Shown here in pieces: positions 28,740 through 36,437 of a DNA stretch of 64,000 nucleotides. Made by a program: the position numbers and the translations under genes. Origin of the DNA: Novacetimonas cocois (GTDB lineage: Bacteria > Pseudomonadota > Alphaproteobacteria > Acetobacterales > Acetobacteraceae); NCBI RefSeq assembly GCF_003311635.1, contig NZ_QEXL01000001.1, forward strand, positions 174,900 through 238,899, read 5' to 3'. The notes under the pieces were generated by a model. The model was not told the origin of the DNA and ran no database searches. It saw only the letters and a list, made by a program, of their open reading frames with translations. Numbering within the stretch: position 1 is the stretch's first letter; each line of letters starts with the position of its first letter.

Positions 28740-29576
28740 TCAAGAGCGCAGTGCGGTCGTGGGGGCATGGCCGGGTGCATTTTCGCCCGTGGTTTCGCCC
28801 CCGTCCCGCCGCGTCCTGTCATGCCGGGTGGCGTGGCCGAAGGCCTCGGCCCGGCGCAGGCGCAACGCGGGGGCCAGCGCGGGAGCCAGTGCCGGGGGAG
28901 AGACGCTGCCCACCGGGGCATAGGCATCCTTGACCGCCTCGATCACGCATACCCCGCCCAGATACGGCAGGACCCGTGTTCCCGCCCGTTCCATGACCCC
29001 GGTCCAGCGCCGGCCGCCCGTGGGGCCGATGGGGGGGAAATACAGGGCGTTTTCGTGCCGTTCCACCCGCAGGCAGGCATCGGCGAGGGCGCGTGTGATC
29101 TGCCGGTGCGAAAATGGCGTTCCCTGACCAAAGGGGGAGGTATCGGCATGCGCCCACATGCCCGAACGGTTCGGCACCACCACCAGCAGGCGGGCATCGT
29201 CCTTCATCACCTTCCACACCTGCCGCAGCAGGGCGGCGCGCGCGTCCGTGACCTCCAGCGCATGGACCATGACGACGCGATCGAAAAATAGGTCGCAAAA
29301 GGGCAGCATCGTCCCCGACGCCACGCATTCGCGCATCGGCGCCTGCGTCTGTCCCTGCGCCGGGCCGGGTCGCGTCACGGGCGTATCCAGCCGCGCCGAA
29401 ACACAGGTCGCCTGCTCCCACAGCGAAAGGTAGGGTGCGGCATACCCCACGCCCAGCACGTTTCCGCCCCGGATGTCGGGCCAGAACGCGGACAGGTGCC
29501 GCCGCAGGTGGGTCGCGGCAAGGTTCCCCCGGCTGCTGGCATAGAACTGGCTTGCGATGCGCGTGTTTTCTTGCAT
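28740..29576 (-). CDS. SAM-dependent methyltransferase (class I)
   Basis: The 278-residue protein is a class I methyltransferase of the type that alphaproteobacteria keep next to gloB. It has a degenerate SAM-binding region ([17 protein letters not shown]), an acidic strand with [19 protein letters not shown], and [20 protein letters not shown] as post-motif segments. The C-terminal 40 residues are Arg/Gly/Thr-rich and probably disordered. The substrate is unknown. It is divergent from gloB over 109 nt and is followed by psd. Confidence 0.8.
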   Translation of the reverse strand: MQENTRIASQFYASSRGNLAATHLRRHLSAFWPDIRGGNVLGVGYAAPYLSLWEQATCVSARLDTPVTRPGPAQGQTQAPMRECVASGTMLPFCDLFFDRVVMVHALEVTDARAALLRQVWKVMKDDARLLVVVPNRSGMWAHADTSPFGQGTPFSHRQITRALADACLRVERHENALYFPPIGPTGGRRWTGVMERAGTRVLPYLGGVCVIEAVKDAYAPVGSVSPPALAPALAPALRLRRAEAFGHATRHDRTRRDGGETTGENAPGHAPTTALRS

Positions 29577-29685
29577 TGTCTATCAATAGCACAAACGGGC
29601 CGTCGCTGTGGCCACGGATCGCGTGGCATGCCAGCCACCCATGATCCGCAGCCATGCCCGCGAAAACCGCCGAAAGGGGAACCCG

Positions 29686-30417
29686 ATGGGGCTTTTCATA
29701 CAACCTGTTCCGATACTCGAGGACAATTACGCCTGGTTCGTGCGTGACGAAGGCACGGGCGCGACCGCCATCGTCGATCCGGCGGAGGAAGCGCCCATCG
29801 TGCGCGCCATCGCAGCGCAGGGGGGACGTCTGGATTTCATTTTCCTGACCCACCATCATGCCGACCATATCGCGGCGGCCGACGCGCTGCGCACGCGATA
29901 TGGCGCGAAAATCGTGGGGGCGGCGAACGATGCCCGTCGCCTGCCCCGCCTTGATATCGCCGTAAGGGATGGCGACACGGTCACGCTGGGCGCGGCGGAG
30001 GGACGGGTGATCGACACGCCGGGCCACACGCGCGGGCATATCTGTTACTTTTTCCCCGGGGCGCCGCCCGCCCTGTTCTGTGGCGATACGCTGTTCAGCA
30101 TGGGCTGCGGGCGCCTGTTCGAAGGCACCGCGCGGGAGATGTTCGACAGCCTGCGCCGGCTTGCGGCGCTGCCGGATGATACGCTTGTGTGCTGCGGCCA
30201 TGAATACACCCTGTCAAACGCGCGTTTTGCCCGGCATGTGGATCCCGATAACGCGGCGGTGGCGGCGCGGATGCAGCAGGTCGAGGCCCTGCGCGCGCAG
30301 GGGCGGCCCACCGTGCCGGTGACACTGGGCGAGGAAAAGCGCACCAATCCCTTCCTGCGCGCGCCGGACGTGGCTACATTCGCGAAGCTGCGTCAGGAAA
30401 AGGACGTTTTCCGGTGA
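29686..30417 (+). CDS. gloB: hydroxyacylglutathione hydrolase (glyoxalase II)
   Basis: It hydrolyses S-D-lactoylglutathione to D-lactate and glutathione, the second step of methylglyoxal detoxification. The 243-residue metallo-beta-lactamase protein has THHHADHIAA near residue 55, GHTRGHICYFF, CGDTLFSMGCGRLFEGTA and CGHEYTLSNARFA, covering both metal sites. The C-terminal domain ends in the family RTNPFLRA-type substrate segment (KRTNPFLRAPDV). The ATG at 29686 follows GAAAGGGG. It overlaps the GST-like gene by GTGA, which fits a shared role in glutathione chemistry. Confidence 0.96.
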   Translation: MGLFIQPVPILEDNYAWFVRDEGTGATAIVDPAEEAPIVRAIAAQGGRLDFIFLTHHHADHIAAADALRTRYGAKIVGAANDARRLPRLDIAVRDGDTVTLGAAEGRVIDTPGHTRGHICYFFPGAPPALFCGDTLFSMGCGRLFEGTAREMFDSLRRLAALPDDTLVCCGHEYTLSNARFARHVDPDNAAVAARMQQVEALRAQGRPTVPVTLGEEKRTNPFLRAPDVATFAKLRQEKDVFR

Positions 30418-31019
30418 AACTGTTCAGTTCGGTTCTCAGCCCCTATGCCCGCAAGATCCGCGCCGCGATCCATGCGCTGGGGCTGGTGGACAGGGTGGAA
30501 ATCGTCAATGTCGATATCTCCTCCTCCCCGGCGGAGGTGGTTGCCCTCAATCCGCTGTGCAAGATCCCGACCCTGCTGACGGATGAGGGAACGGGGATGT
30601 ACGACAGCAGGGTCATCGTGGAATATCTGGGCATGGTGGCCGGGTCGGACATCCTTGTCCCCGCAACGGGGCCACGGCGTTGCGCGGTGCTGCGGCTGCA
30701 GGCGCTGGGCGATGGAATCGCGGATGCGGCGATCCTGTATCGCGGGCTGCTGGCGGCGGGGCTGGATGCCGATGCGCGGCTGGCGGCGCGTCAGATGGCG
30801 GCAGTCACGCGGGGGCTGGCCACGCTGGAGCGCATGGCGGCGGAGTCGGCGCTGGGTGACGTGGCATGTCCCGATGCCGGCGCGCTGTCCGTCGGGTGCG
30901 CGCTGGGGTTCCTGGATGCGCGATTTGCGGAACTGGAATGGACAGGGCAGTATCGCGCACTGGCGGAATGGTATGGCCATCTGACGGCGACCGACTGCAT
31001 GCGGCGCAGCGCACGCTAG
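30414..31019 (+). CDS. glutathione S-transferase family protein
   Basis: The 201-residue protein has the thioredoxin-like N-terminal GST domain. KLFSSVLSPYARKIRAAIHA carries the active-site serine or cysteine position, ALNPLCKIPTLLTDEGTGMY carries the cis-proline before T, and DSRVIVEYL binds the glutathione gamma-glutamyl group. The C-terminal half is all helical. The start is GTG at 30414, overlapping the gloB stop, so it is translationally coupled to glyoxalase II. The substrate is unknown. Confidence 0.88.
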   Translation: MKLFSSVLSPYARKIRAAIHALGLVDRVEIVNVDISSSPAEVVALNPLCKIPTLLTDEGTGMYDSRVIVEYLGMVAGSDILVPATGPRRCAVLRLQALGDGIADAAILYRGLLAAGLDADARLAARQMAAVTRGLATLERMAAESALGDVACPDAGALSVGCALGFLDARFAELEWTGQYRALAEWYGHLTATDCMRRSAR

Positions 31020-31100
31020 TCGCAGGCGACGTCATCAGAGCGGCGCATCCCCATGTAAGAAGGGCACAAGGCCGGGATTCCGCCCGAAGGGAGCAGTCTA

Positions 31101-31637
31101 TTGTCGCCAGCGCACATTCCGGTTGTCATCAAGAAATATGCAAACCGGCGTTTGTACGATACTGAACGTTCGGCCTACATCACGCTTGACAGCCTTGCCC
31201 TGATGGTCAAGGAGGACCGCCCCTTCGTCGTGCTTGATGCGCGGACGGGCGACGATATCACGCGCGGCGTGCTGGCGCAGGTCATCCTGGAAGAGGAAAC
31301 CAAGGGACGCGCCATGCTTCCGGTGCCGTTCCTGCGGCAACTGATCCGCTGGTATGGCGACAGCCGGCAGGACGAGGTATCGGAATATCTGGAACGCATG
31401 ATGGGCGAATTCATCGCCCGGCAGGCGCATGATGTCCCTGAACTCAGGGAACTCGACGCGGAAAAGGCCGAAATCGTGGGGCAGGTGATGTCGATGTTCA
31501 CCTCTCTCTACGCGGTGGAGCGCGGGGCGGGAAGCGGCCCGTCGGTCGAAAACCTGCTGCGCGAGGTCATGGAACTGCCCACGGAGGTGCGTCGCCTGCG
31601 GGGTGATGCGGACGTCGACGCCACCCGCAAGGAATAG
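31101..31637 (+). CDS. phaR: polyhydroxyalkanoate synthesis repressor PhaR
   Basis: PhaR binds PHA granules and DNA and represses phasin and related genes; in bacteria that lack PHA it may act more widely on carbon flow. The 178-residue product has the highly conserved DNA-binding domain at about 8-70 (VIKKYANRRLYDTERSAYIT; LDARTGDDITRGVLAQVILE). The PHB accumulation domain follows (LPVPFLRQLIRWYGD). The start appears to be TTG at 31101, because AAGGGAG at 31087-31093 lies at proper spacing and no ATG or GTG precedes the conserved domain. No phaC, phaP or other PHA gene is in the window. Confidence 0.93.
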   Translation: MSPAHIPVVIKKYANRRLYDTERSAYITLDSLALMVKEDRPFVVLDARTGDDITRGVLAQVILEEETKGRAMLPVPFLRQLIRWYGDSRQDEVSEYLERMMGEFIARQAHDVPELRELDAEKAEIVGQVMSMFTSLYAVERGAGSGPSVENLLREVMELPTEVRRLRGDADVDATRKE

Positions 31638-31710
31638 CGCGGGTTCCAGATCCCATGCCGATACGATGATGGCCGCAACATCTGGAATGTCCCTGTTTTC
31701 CCGCGCCGGC

Positions 31711-31732
31711 CCTGCCTGATTTCTCAGGCAGG
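31711..31732. repeat. 9-bp perfect hairpin after phaR
   Basis: CCTGCCTGA and TCAGGCAGG pair perfectly around a TTTC loop, 73 nt after the phaR stop. There is no T-run directly after it. A second 7-bp stem (AGGATCG with CGATCCT, 31730-31745) shares its first bases with the right arm, so the two structures exclude each other. It may be an RNA-stabilising 3' structure of the phaR message. Confidence 0.6.
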
Positions 31733-31869
31733 ATCGCACGATCCTGCATCGCGCCTTTCGTGGGTGGTGAAGGATTTCGTGCCCATGCACGAAGGTATGG
31801 TGGGGACCTGCCTATATTATCCCCTTCCGGGTGACCGGAAATGCTGTGCGCAGGGGCGGATATTCCCAT

Positions 31870-31878
31870 TTATCCACA
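31870..31878 (+). promoter_or_regulatory. perfect DnaA box
   Basis: TTATCCACA matches the strong DnaA-binding consensus exactly. A related TTGTCCACA lies at 32116-32124 inside the end of plsC. I found no cluster of boxes, so this is not an obvious replication origin. It may be a titration site, a regulatory site or chance. Confidence 0.45.
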
Positions 31879-32054
31879 GTGTAACTTCGTTTTGCGGCGG
31901 ACCGTCCCGGCATGACGGGAAGGGACGGACATCATGGATGGCGGACGGTGCGCCTGACGGAATTACTTATGAAAAACAGTATTCTGATATTTCCGTGCCT
32001 GCGTAAACATGCGGCATGGACGGCCCCGCCAGACGGTGAGCAGACAGGCCGTGG

Positions 32055-32075
32055 AGGGGATTGACCCCTGTTTTT
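32055..32075 (+). terminator. terminator-like stem with T-run
   Basis: AGGGG and CCCCT pair around ATTGA and are followed by GTTTTT on the plus strand, just before the convergent plsC stop. The stem is short (5 bp), so efficiency is uncertain. It would end phaR read-through or an independent RNA from the 438-nt space. Confidence 0.45.
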
Positions 32076-32846
32076 CTATGATTCTGTCAGGGATTCCGTC
32101 TGCTTTCCAACAGAATTGTCCACAGGGCTGGGAGTAAGGAGGGGTAACCCGTTTTCACGGGACAGTTCCTCCCACGCCGTGGCGATGGCGGGCAGGATCA
32201 GGGCCCGTCTGGTGGTGCAGGTCAGCGGCGGCCCCAGGACGATATGGATCGTGCCGGGACGCTTGAGGAAGGCGTTGCGTCCCCAGCGCAGCCCGGAATC
32301 GGTGGCGACCGGAATGACCGGCAGGCCGGAATGGGCCGCCATGGCCGCGATGCCGGGATGCAGCCTGCCGATTTCGCCCGGGGGCATGCGCGTGCCTTCG
32401 GGAAAGATGATGATCTGCCGGCCGTCATCGCGTGCCCTGTCCGTTGCCGCCAGCAGGGCGCGCAGCGCCTTTGCCCCGCCCGTGCGTTCCACCGGGATCA
32501 TCCCGGTCAGCAGCAGCATCGGCCCGACCAGCGGAATGCGGGTCAGCTCGCTTTTCATGACATAGGTGGGACGTTCCACCAGGTTCATCCACACCAGCGT
32601 GTCAAAGGCCGACTGGTGCTGGCATGCCAGCAGGCACGGCCCCTGCGGCAGGTGTTCGCGCCCGCTGACCACCACCCGGATTCCGCAGATGCGCGTCAGC
32701 CCCTTTATCGTCAGCCCCGTCCATGCCTGGGCATAGGCCAGGGCGCGCGATGGCATGCACACGCGGATCGGCATCGCCAGAATGCCCATGACCAGCGTCA
32801 GCACGAAGAAATAGAGGTTGAAGATGCAGGCACGCACGAACGTCAT
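32076..32846 (-). CDS. plsC: 1-acyl-sn-glycerol-3-phosphate acyltransferase
   Basis: It adds the second acyl chain to lysophosphatidate to give phosphatidate. The 256-residue protein has an N-terminal membrane helix (IFNLYFFVLTLVMGILAM). It carries the acyltransferase H-x4-D box H77 to D82 (QHQSAFDT), the acceptor motif near VERTGG, the FPEGTR box at 148-153 and the GLPVIPVATDSG segment. The C-terminus from about residue 235 is variable. It is the last gene of the ftsEX-ydcF-plsC minus-strand group, 118 nt behind the DUF218 gene, and may have its own promoter. Confidence 0.94.
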   Translation of the reverse strand: MTFVRACIFNLYFFVLTLVMGILAMPIRVCMPSRALAYAQAWTGLTIKGLTRICGIRVVVSGREHLPQGPCLLACQHQSAFDTLVWMNLVERPTYVMKSELTRIPLVGPMLLLTGMIPVERTGGAKALRALLAATDRARDDGRQIIIFPEGTRMPPGEIGRLHPGIAAMAAHSGLPVIPVATDSGLRWGRNAFLKRPGTIHIVLGPPLTCTTRRALILPAIATAWEELSRENGLPLLTPSPVDNSVGKQTESLTES

Positions 32847-32964
32847 GTCAGGCGGAATCCATCATGGCAGGCGGGATAGGGCGGCGTGGCGAAACGCACG
32901 GCCCTGTAACACCAGAAAATCACGATGGAGACAAGCAGCCCGCCCGATCATATGCCCCACGCGA

Positions 32965-33615
32965 TCAGGATGACGGGGATGCCGGGCGGATGTCGTCATG
33001 ACGGATCAGGCCATGCACGGGTCGTGTCCAGCGCGCGGTGTCGATGCAGGCCAGCAGCCATTTGTCGTATTCCACCACCAGCAGCCGCCACGTGGCAAGG
33101 CGGTCCGTATGCAGCATCGCGGGCGGCTGCACCGGATAGGGGTAAAGTGCCACGTCCGGCACGGCGCGCGCGATTTCCATCATGGCGCGGCGGATGTGAT
33201 ACCCCGCCGTCACGACGATGAGGGAGTGGACGTCATGCGCGCGCACCCATTGCGCCGTTTCGTCCGCGTTGCCCAGCGTGGAGGTCGCCTGCCGTCCCAG
33301 CGTGGTGTGCAGCCATACCTCCAGCGGCAGCAGATGCGGGGTGCGCATCAGGAAATCCCCCAGCACGGCATGCGGATCGACGCCGGATATCAGCAGCAGC
33401 GCGGCCCGCCGTTCCGCCATCAGCCGCAGCGATGTCTCGATCCGGCCCTGACCGCCCGTCAGGGCGACGATGCCATCGCAGGGCGGCGGCAGGCGCGGGG
33501 CACGGCGCGCATCGCGGATGAACCATGCCAGTCCCGCCCCCCATGCCGCGATCAGGATGGCCGCCAGCATCAATGCGGGCTTCAGCCGGGACCGTCCTGC
33601 CGGCAGCCCCCTCAT
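32965..33615 (-). CDS. YdcF family (DUF218) membrane protein
   Basis: The 216-residue protein has one N-terminal membrane helix (ALMLAAILIAAWGAGLAWFI). The DUF218 domain follows: CDGIVALTGGQGRIETSLRL, AALLLISGVDPHAVL, GNADETAQWV and SLIVVTAGYHIRRAMMEIAR. DUF218 proteins such as SanA, YdcF and ElyC act in cell-envelope polymer or vancomycin-barrier functions, but the reaction is not settled. The ATG at 33615 overlaps the ftsX stop (ATGA). In Acetobacteraceae and other alphaproteobacteria this gene often follows ftsEX, which points to an envelope role. Confidence 0.85.
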   Translation of the reverse strand: MRGLPAGRSRLKPALMLAAILIAAWGAGLAWFIRDARRAPRLPPPCDGIVALTGGQGRIETSLRLMAERRAALLLISGVDPHAVLGDFLMRTPHLLPLEVWLHTTLGRQATSTLGNADETAQWVRAHDVHSLIVVTAGYHIRRAMMEIARAVPDVALYPYPVQPPAMLHTDRLATWRLLVVEYDKWLLACIDTARWTRPVHGLIRHDDIRPASPSS

Positions 33616-34610
33616 GGCAGGCGCCGCAGCCAGGCCCGCACGGTCACCTGCGTCGTCAGCCATCCCAGCATCGCCGTGGCGATGGGCAGCACGACCAGCA
33701 TCGCCAGGAGGGAGGACGGCAGGACATTCAGGATTTCCGACGGCGGCATGCCCCCCCATGTGGAGGGCGAGAGCAACGCATGCATGTCGGGCATGTCCGC
33801 CCCGCTGAACGGCGCGGCCAGCAGCGACAGCATGACCAGCACCGGCATGGCCAGCACGCTGCCGCATGCCCCGCCCGCCAGCGCCAGCGCGGCGACCCGC
33901 CATGCAAAGCGGCCGGCGATATACCCGTCCGTCGCCCCCAGCGAATGGATCAGTTCGATGGCCCGCCTGCGCGCCTGCACGCCCGCGCGGGTGGCCGCCA
34001 TGATGACGATGGCCGATACCGCGACGACGATGCAGATCGCCAGCAGCGCGCAGGTCTGCAGGCTGTTGGCCAGCGCGGCGAGGCGGTCGCTCCAGATGCT
34101 GTCATGCTCCATCACGATCCCCGGCACCTGCGTCTCCAGCGCCTTTGTCACGTCATCGGGCAGGGGACGGGCGTTACGGGCATGGACCTCGATCACCGCG
34201 GGCATGGGCAGGACAAGGTCGCTGCCCTGTTCGATCCACGGGGCCAGCAGGGCGCGCAGTTCTCCGTCGCTCAGCCTGTGCACGGCGGCGGGACCGGCCA
34301 TGGCCGACAGGATGGACATCGCCTGCTGTATGCGCGTGGCCGTCGCGGGGGACGCGCCGGGGAGCGGCGCGCCCGTGGGGGAGCTACCTGCGGAAATGGC
34401 CGGATCGTCCGGCTGCGGCACCTGCACGGTAATCACCGCGCCCGCCCCGTGGGTCCAGCGGATGGACAGCGCATGCGCCCCGATCCCCCCTGCCAGCGCA
34501 AGTGCTGCCAGGAAGGCCATCGCCCCCACGAGGAATGGCAGCAGCCGGTCGGGAATGGCCTGTCGCAGGGCCAGTCCGTCGCGGCGGCGGGTCCCGGACC
34601 ACAGGGCCAT
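33612..34610 (-). CDS. ftsX: cell division protein FtsX (ABC permease-like)
   Basis: FtsX is the membrane partner of FtsE and couples cytoplasmic ATP hydrolysis to activation of periplasmic murein hydrolases. The 332-residue protein has four membrane helices: about 25-48 (LLPFLVGAMAFLAALALAGG), 185-208 (LLAICIVVAVSAIVIMAA), 240-265 and 300-322. A large periplasmic loop joins the first two. The cytoplasmic RRRAIELIHSLGATDGYIAG segment is a typical FtsX/MacB coupling region. It follows ftsE by 4 nt and overlaps the next gene. Confidence 0.9.
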   Translation of the reverse strand: MALWSGTRRRDGLALRQAIPDRLLPFLVGAMAFLAALALAGGIGAHALSIRWTHGAGAVITVQVPQPDDPAISAGSSPTGAPLPGASPATATRIQQAMSILSAMAGPAAVHRLSDGELRALLAPWIEQGSDLVLPMPAVIEVHARNARPLPDDVTKALETQVPGIVMEHDSIWSDRLAALANSLQTCALLAICIVVAVSAIVIMAATRAGVQARRRAIELIHSLGATDGYIAGRFAWRVAALALAGGACGSVLAMPVLVMLSLLAAPFSGADMPDMHALLSPSTWGGMPPSEILNVLPSSLLAMLVVLPIATAMLGWLTTQVTVRAWLRRLP

Positions 34611-34614
34611 GGGC

Positions 34615-35286
34615 CTAGCCCTCCTGCACGAGATGGCCCTGCATCAGATCGATCGCATGGGCGGGATATTTGCGGACAAGGGCGTCATTGTGGGTTGCGA
34701 CGATGATGGTCGTGCCCAGTTCGGCAAGCCGGTGGAACATGTTCATCAGCCGCGTTGCCTGCCGGTCGTCAAGGGCATTGGTCGGTTCATCCGCCAGCAG
34801 CAGGGCCGGGCGGTGGATGACCGCGCGCGCGATGGCCACGCGCTGCTGCTCTCCGCCCGAAAGCTGCGGCGGAAGGGCATCGATGCGCGACCCCAGCCCC
34901 ACCCATTTCATGATGGCGTTGACCTCATGGCGGATTTCGCTTTCGGGACGCATCTGCAGGCGCAGCGGCAGGGCGACATTGTCGAACACCGACAGGTCGT
35001 CCAGCAGCCGGAAATCCTGGTACACCACGCCGATCCGCTGGCGCAGCCGCGCGATCACCCCGCGCCGCGCCTGCATGACCGGCACGCCAAGGACCTCCAC
35101 CATCCCCGATGACGCCTGCGCATCCAGCGCGAGGATCCGCAGCAGGCTGGACTTGCCCGCGCCCGACGGGCCAAGCAGCCAGCGGAATTCGCCCTGTGCT
35201 ACGGCCACGCTGACATGACTCAGCGCCGCCCCCTTGTGCGTGTCCCTGCCGGGATAGAGATAGCTGACGTCGTGAAGCCGGAACAT
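34615..35286 (-). CDS. ftsE: cell division ATP-binding protein FtsE
   Basis: The ATPase of the FtsEX complex. The 223-residue product has Walker A GPSGAGKS at 39-46, the Q-loop in VVYQDFRLLDDLSVFDNVAL, signature LSGGEQQRV at 142-150, Walker B LLLADEPTNALD from 162, and the H-switch in VATHNDALV. The DFRLL sequence after the Q-loop is typical of FtsE rather than LolD. It begins 13 nt after a small membrane-protein gene and is followed by ftsX. Confidence 0.95.
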   Translation of the reverse strand: MFRLHDVSYLYPGRDTHKGAALSHVSVAVAQGEFRWLLGPSGAGKSSLLRILALDAQASSGMVEVLGVPVMQARRGVIARLRQRIGVVYQDFRLLDDLSVFDNVALPLRLQMRPESEIRHEVNAIMKWVGLGSRIDALPPQLSGGEQQRVAIARAVIHRPALLLADEPTNALDDRQATRLMNMFHRLAELGTTIIVATHNDALVRKYPAHAIDLMQGHLVQEG

Positions 35287-35299
35287 CGGCGGGGTCGGT

Positions 35300-35698
35300 T
35301 TACATGCTGCGCGCCGCGACCGCCGACAGCGTCGCGCACAGGGCGGCGGCCGCCATCAGCGCCAGCCCGTCAAAGATCAGCGAAGAGGGGGTCAGCAGGT
35401 GGCTGCCGACATTGAGGTGATCGGGAATGGCGTGGGAGACGCGCACGATGACGTCATGTGCCTGCGGGTCGCTGCCTTCGGACGAGGTGCTGACCACCCC
35501 CATGAGGCGGGGCAGCGCGCTCCACCCGATTCCCAGGATCAGCACCAGCGGCGCGAGCAGCTCGGAAACCTGCTGGACGAAATAGAACGCGAAGTAACAG
35601 ACCGACCAGACCGCGATGCGCACGGTATTCATCCATACGGGACGATGGGCCGTGGCGCGCGCGCCGTCGTGGGGGGTGTTGGAAAAGGGGGTGTCCAT
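35300..35698 (-). CDS. small hypothetical membrane protein upstream of ftsE
   Basis: I do not recognise a named family. The 132-residue protein has hydrophobic segments near 28-60 (IAVWSVCYFAFYFVQQVSEL then APLVLILGIGWSALP) and near 108-128 (LIFDGLALMAAAALCATLSA), with a hydrophilic stretch of about 50 residues between. The ATG at 35698 has GGAGA 12 nt before it. It is 13 nt before ftsE and on the same strand, so it is very likely in the ftsEX operon and may belong to the divisome or envelope. Confidence 0.75.
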   Translation of the reverse strand: MDTPFSNTPHDGARATAHRPVWMNTVRIAVWSVCYFAFYFVQQVSELLAPLVLILGIGWSALPRLMGVVSTSSEGSDPQAHDVIVRVSHAIPDHLNVGSHLLTPSSLIFDGLALMAAAALCATLSAVAARSM

Positions 35699-35870
35699 TA
35701 TCAAATATCTCCGGCATGCAGGTGCGATGCGCCGCCGGCCTGTCGGAAACGCATTCCTGCCCGAGGTAGCGACGGCTTGTGCTAAATGCAAACTTCTGCC
35801 TTGTACACATACATCGGGAAGCATGAAAACGGATAGCAGCCTGCCTGAAAACCGGAACGAAGGATACGGC

Positions 35871-36437
35871 ATGTTGTCGGGACCTGATGGACCGGCGCGG
35901 CGACCGCCCGACCCGACCGGTCCGCGCGTCATGATCGTCTTTGGCATCGGGACGCGGCTTTACGCGTTACCGGTCGGCGACGTGCAGGAATGCGTGCCCG
36001 CGCCGGCGCTGTCGCCCCTGCCGGTTGAACTGCCGCACCTGCCGGGCTGGTTCTGGCTGGGGGATGCGCGCGTGCCGGTCATCGACCTTGCCGTCCTGAT
36101 GGGCGTGCGTCCCGCCGTGCCCCTGCGTGCGTCGGACCTGCTGTACCGTCCGCTGCTGCTGTGCCGCGACCCTGCGCTGCGCTGGGTCGCGCTGCTGGTG
36201 GATCGGGTGGTGGACGTGATGGAGGTGGGATGCGATACGATCATGCCCATCGATATTGATCGCGGGGTGGGGGACTGTATTGTCGGCGAAATCAGGCGCG
36301 GACACGAACCGCCCGCTTTCGTGATGGAAATGGTGGGCGTGCTGCGGCAGGGTGAGCGTCTGAGGTTGGCGGCACTGATGTCGCAGGAGGAACGGCGCGC
36401 CGCGCTGTGGACGGTGGATGGGGCTGGCGATGTCTGA
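35871..36437 (+). CDS. cheW: CheW-type chemosensory adaptor (first copy)
   Basis: CheW proteins bridge receptors and the CheA kinase. The 188-residue product has the CheW fold (MIVFGIGTRLYALPVGDVQE; LPGWFWLGDARVPVIDLAVL; ALLVDRVVDVMEV) with conserved adaptor positions. The ATG at 35871 follows AAGGA; an in-frame ATG at 35823 is possible and would add 16 residues. It is the first gene of an eight-gene plus-strand run and overlaps cheR by 8 nt. The gene is divergent from the ftsE group. Confidence 0.88.
   Translation: MLSGPDGPARRPPDPTGPRVMIVFGIGTRLYALPVGDVQECVPAPALSPLPVELPHLPGWFWLGDARVPVIDLAVLMGVRPAVPLRASDLLYRPLLLCRDPALRWVALLVDRVVDVMEVGCDTIMPIDIDRGVGDCIVGEIRRGHEPPAFVMEMVGVLRQGERLRLAALMSQEERRAALWTVDGAGDV

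Larger units (their letters stand above)
31638..32075. other. 438-nt intergenic region between convergent phaR and plsC
   Basis: Convergent genes need no promoter here, yet this is one of the longest gaps in the window. It holds a strong hairpin (31711-31732), a perfect DnaA box (31870-31878), an A/T-rich stretch around 31960-32005 and a terminator-like stem with a T-run (32055-32075). An 80-codon open frame at 31764-32006 has no recognisable sequence and no good start site, so I do not call it. Confidence 0.6.

Noticed and set aside
31764-32006. 80-codon open frame between phaR and plsC
   Set aside because: No ribosome site, no family features and stop codons close on either side.
31638-32124. 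Replication origin
   Set aside because: Only one perfect DnaA box and one variant are present, without box clusters or an adjacent origin-type gene set.
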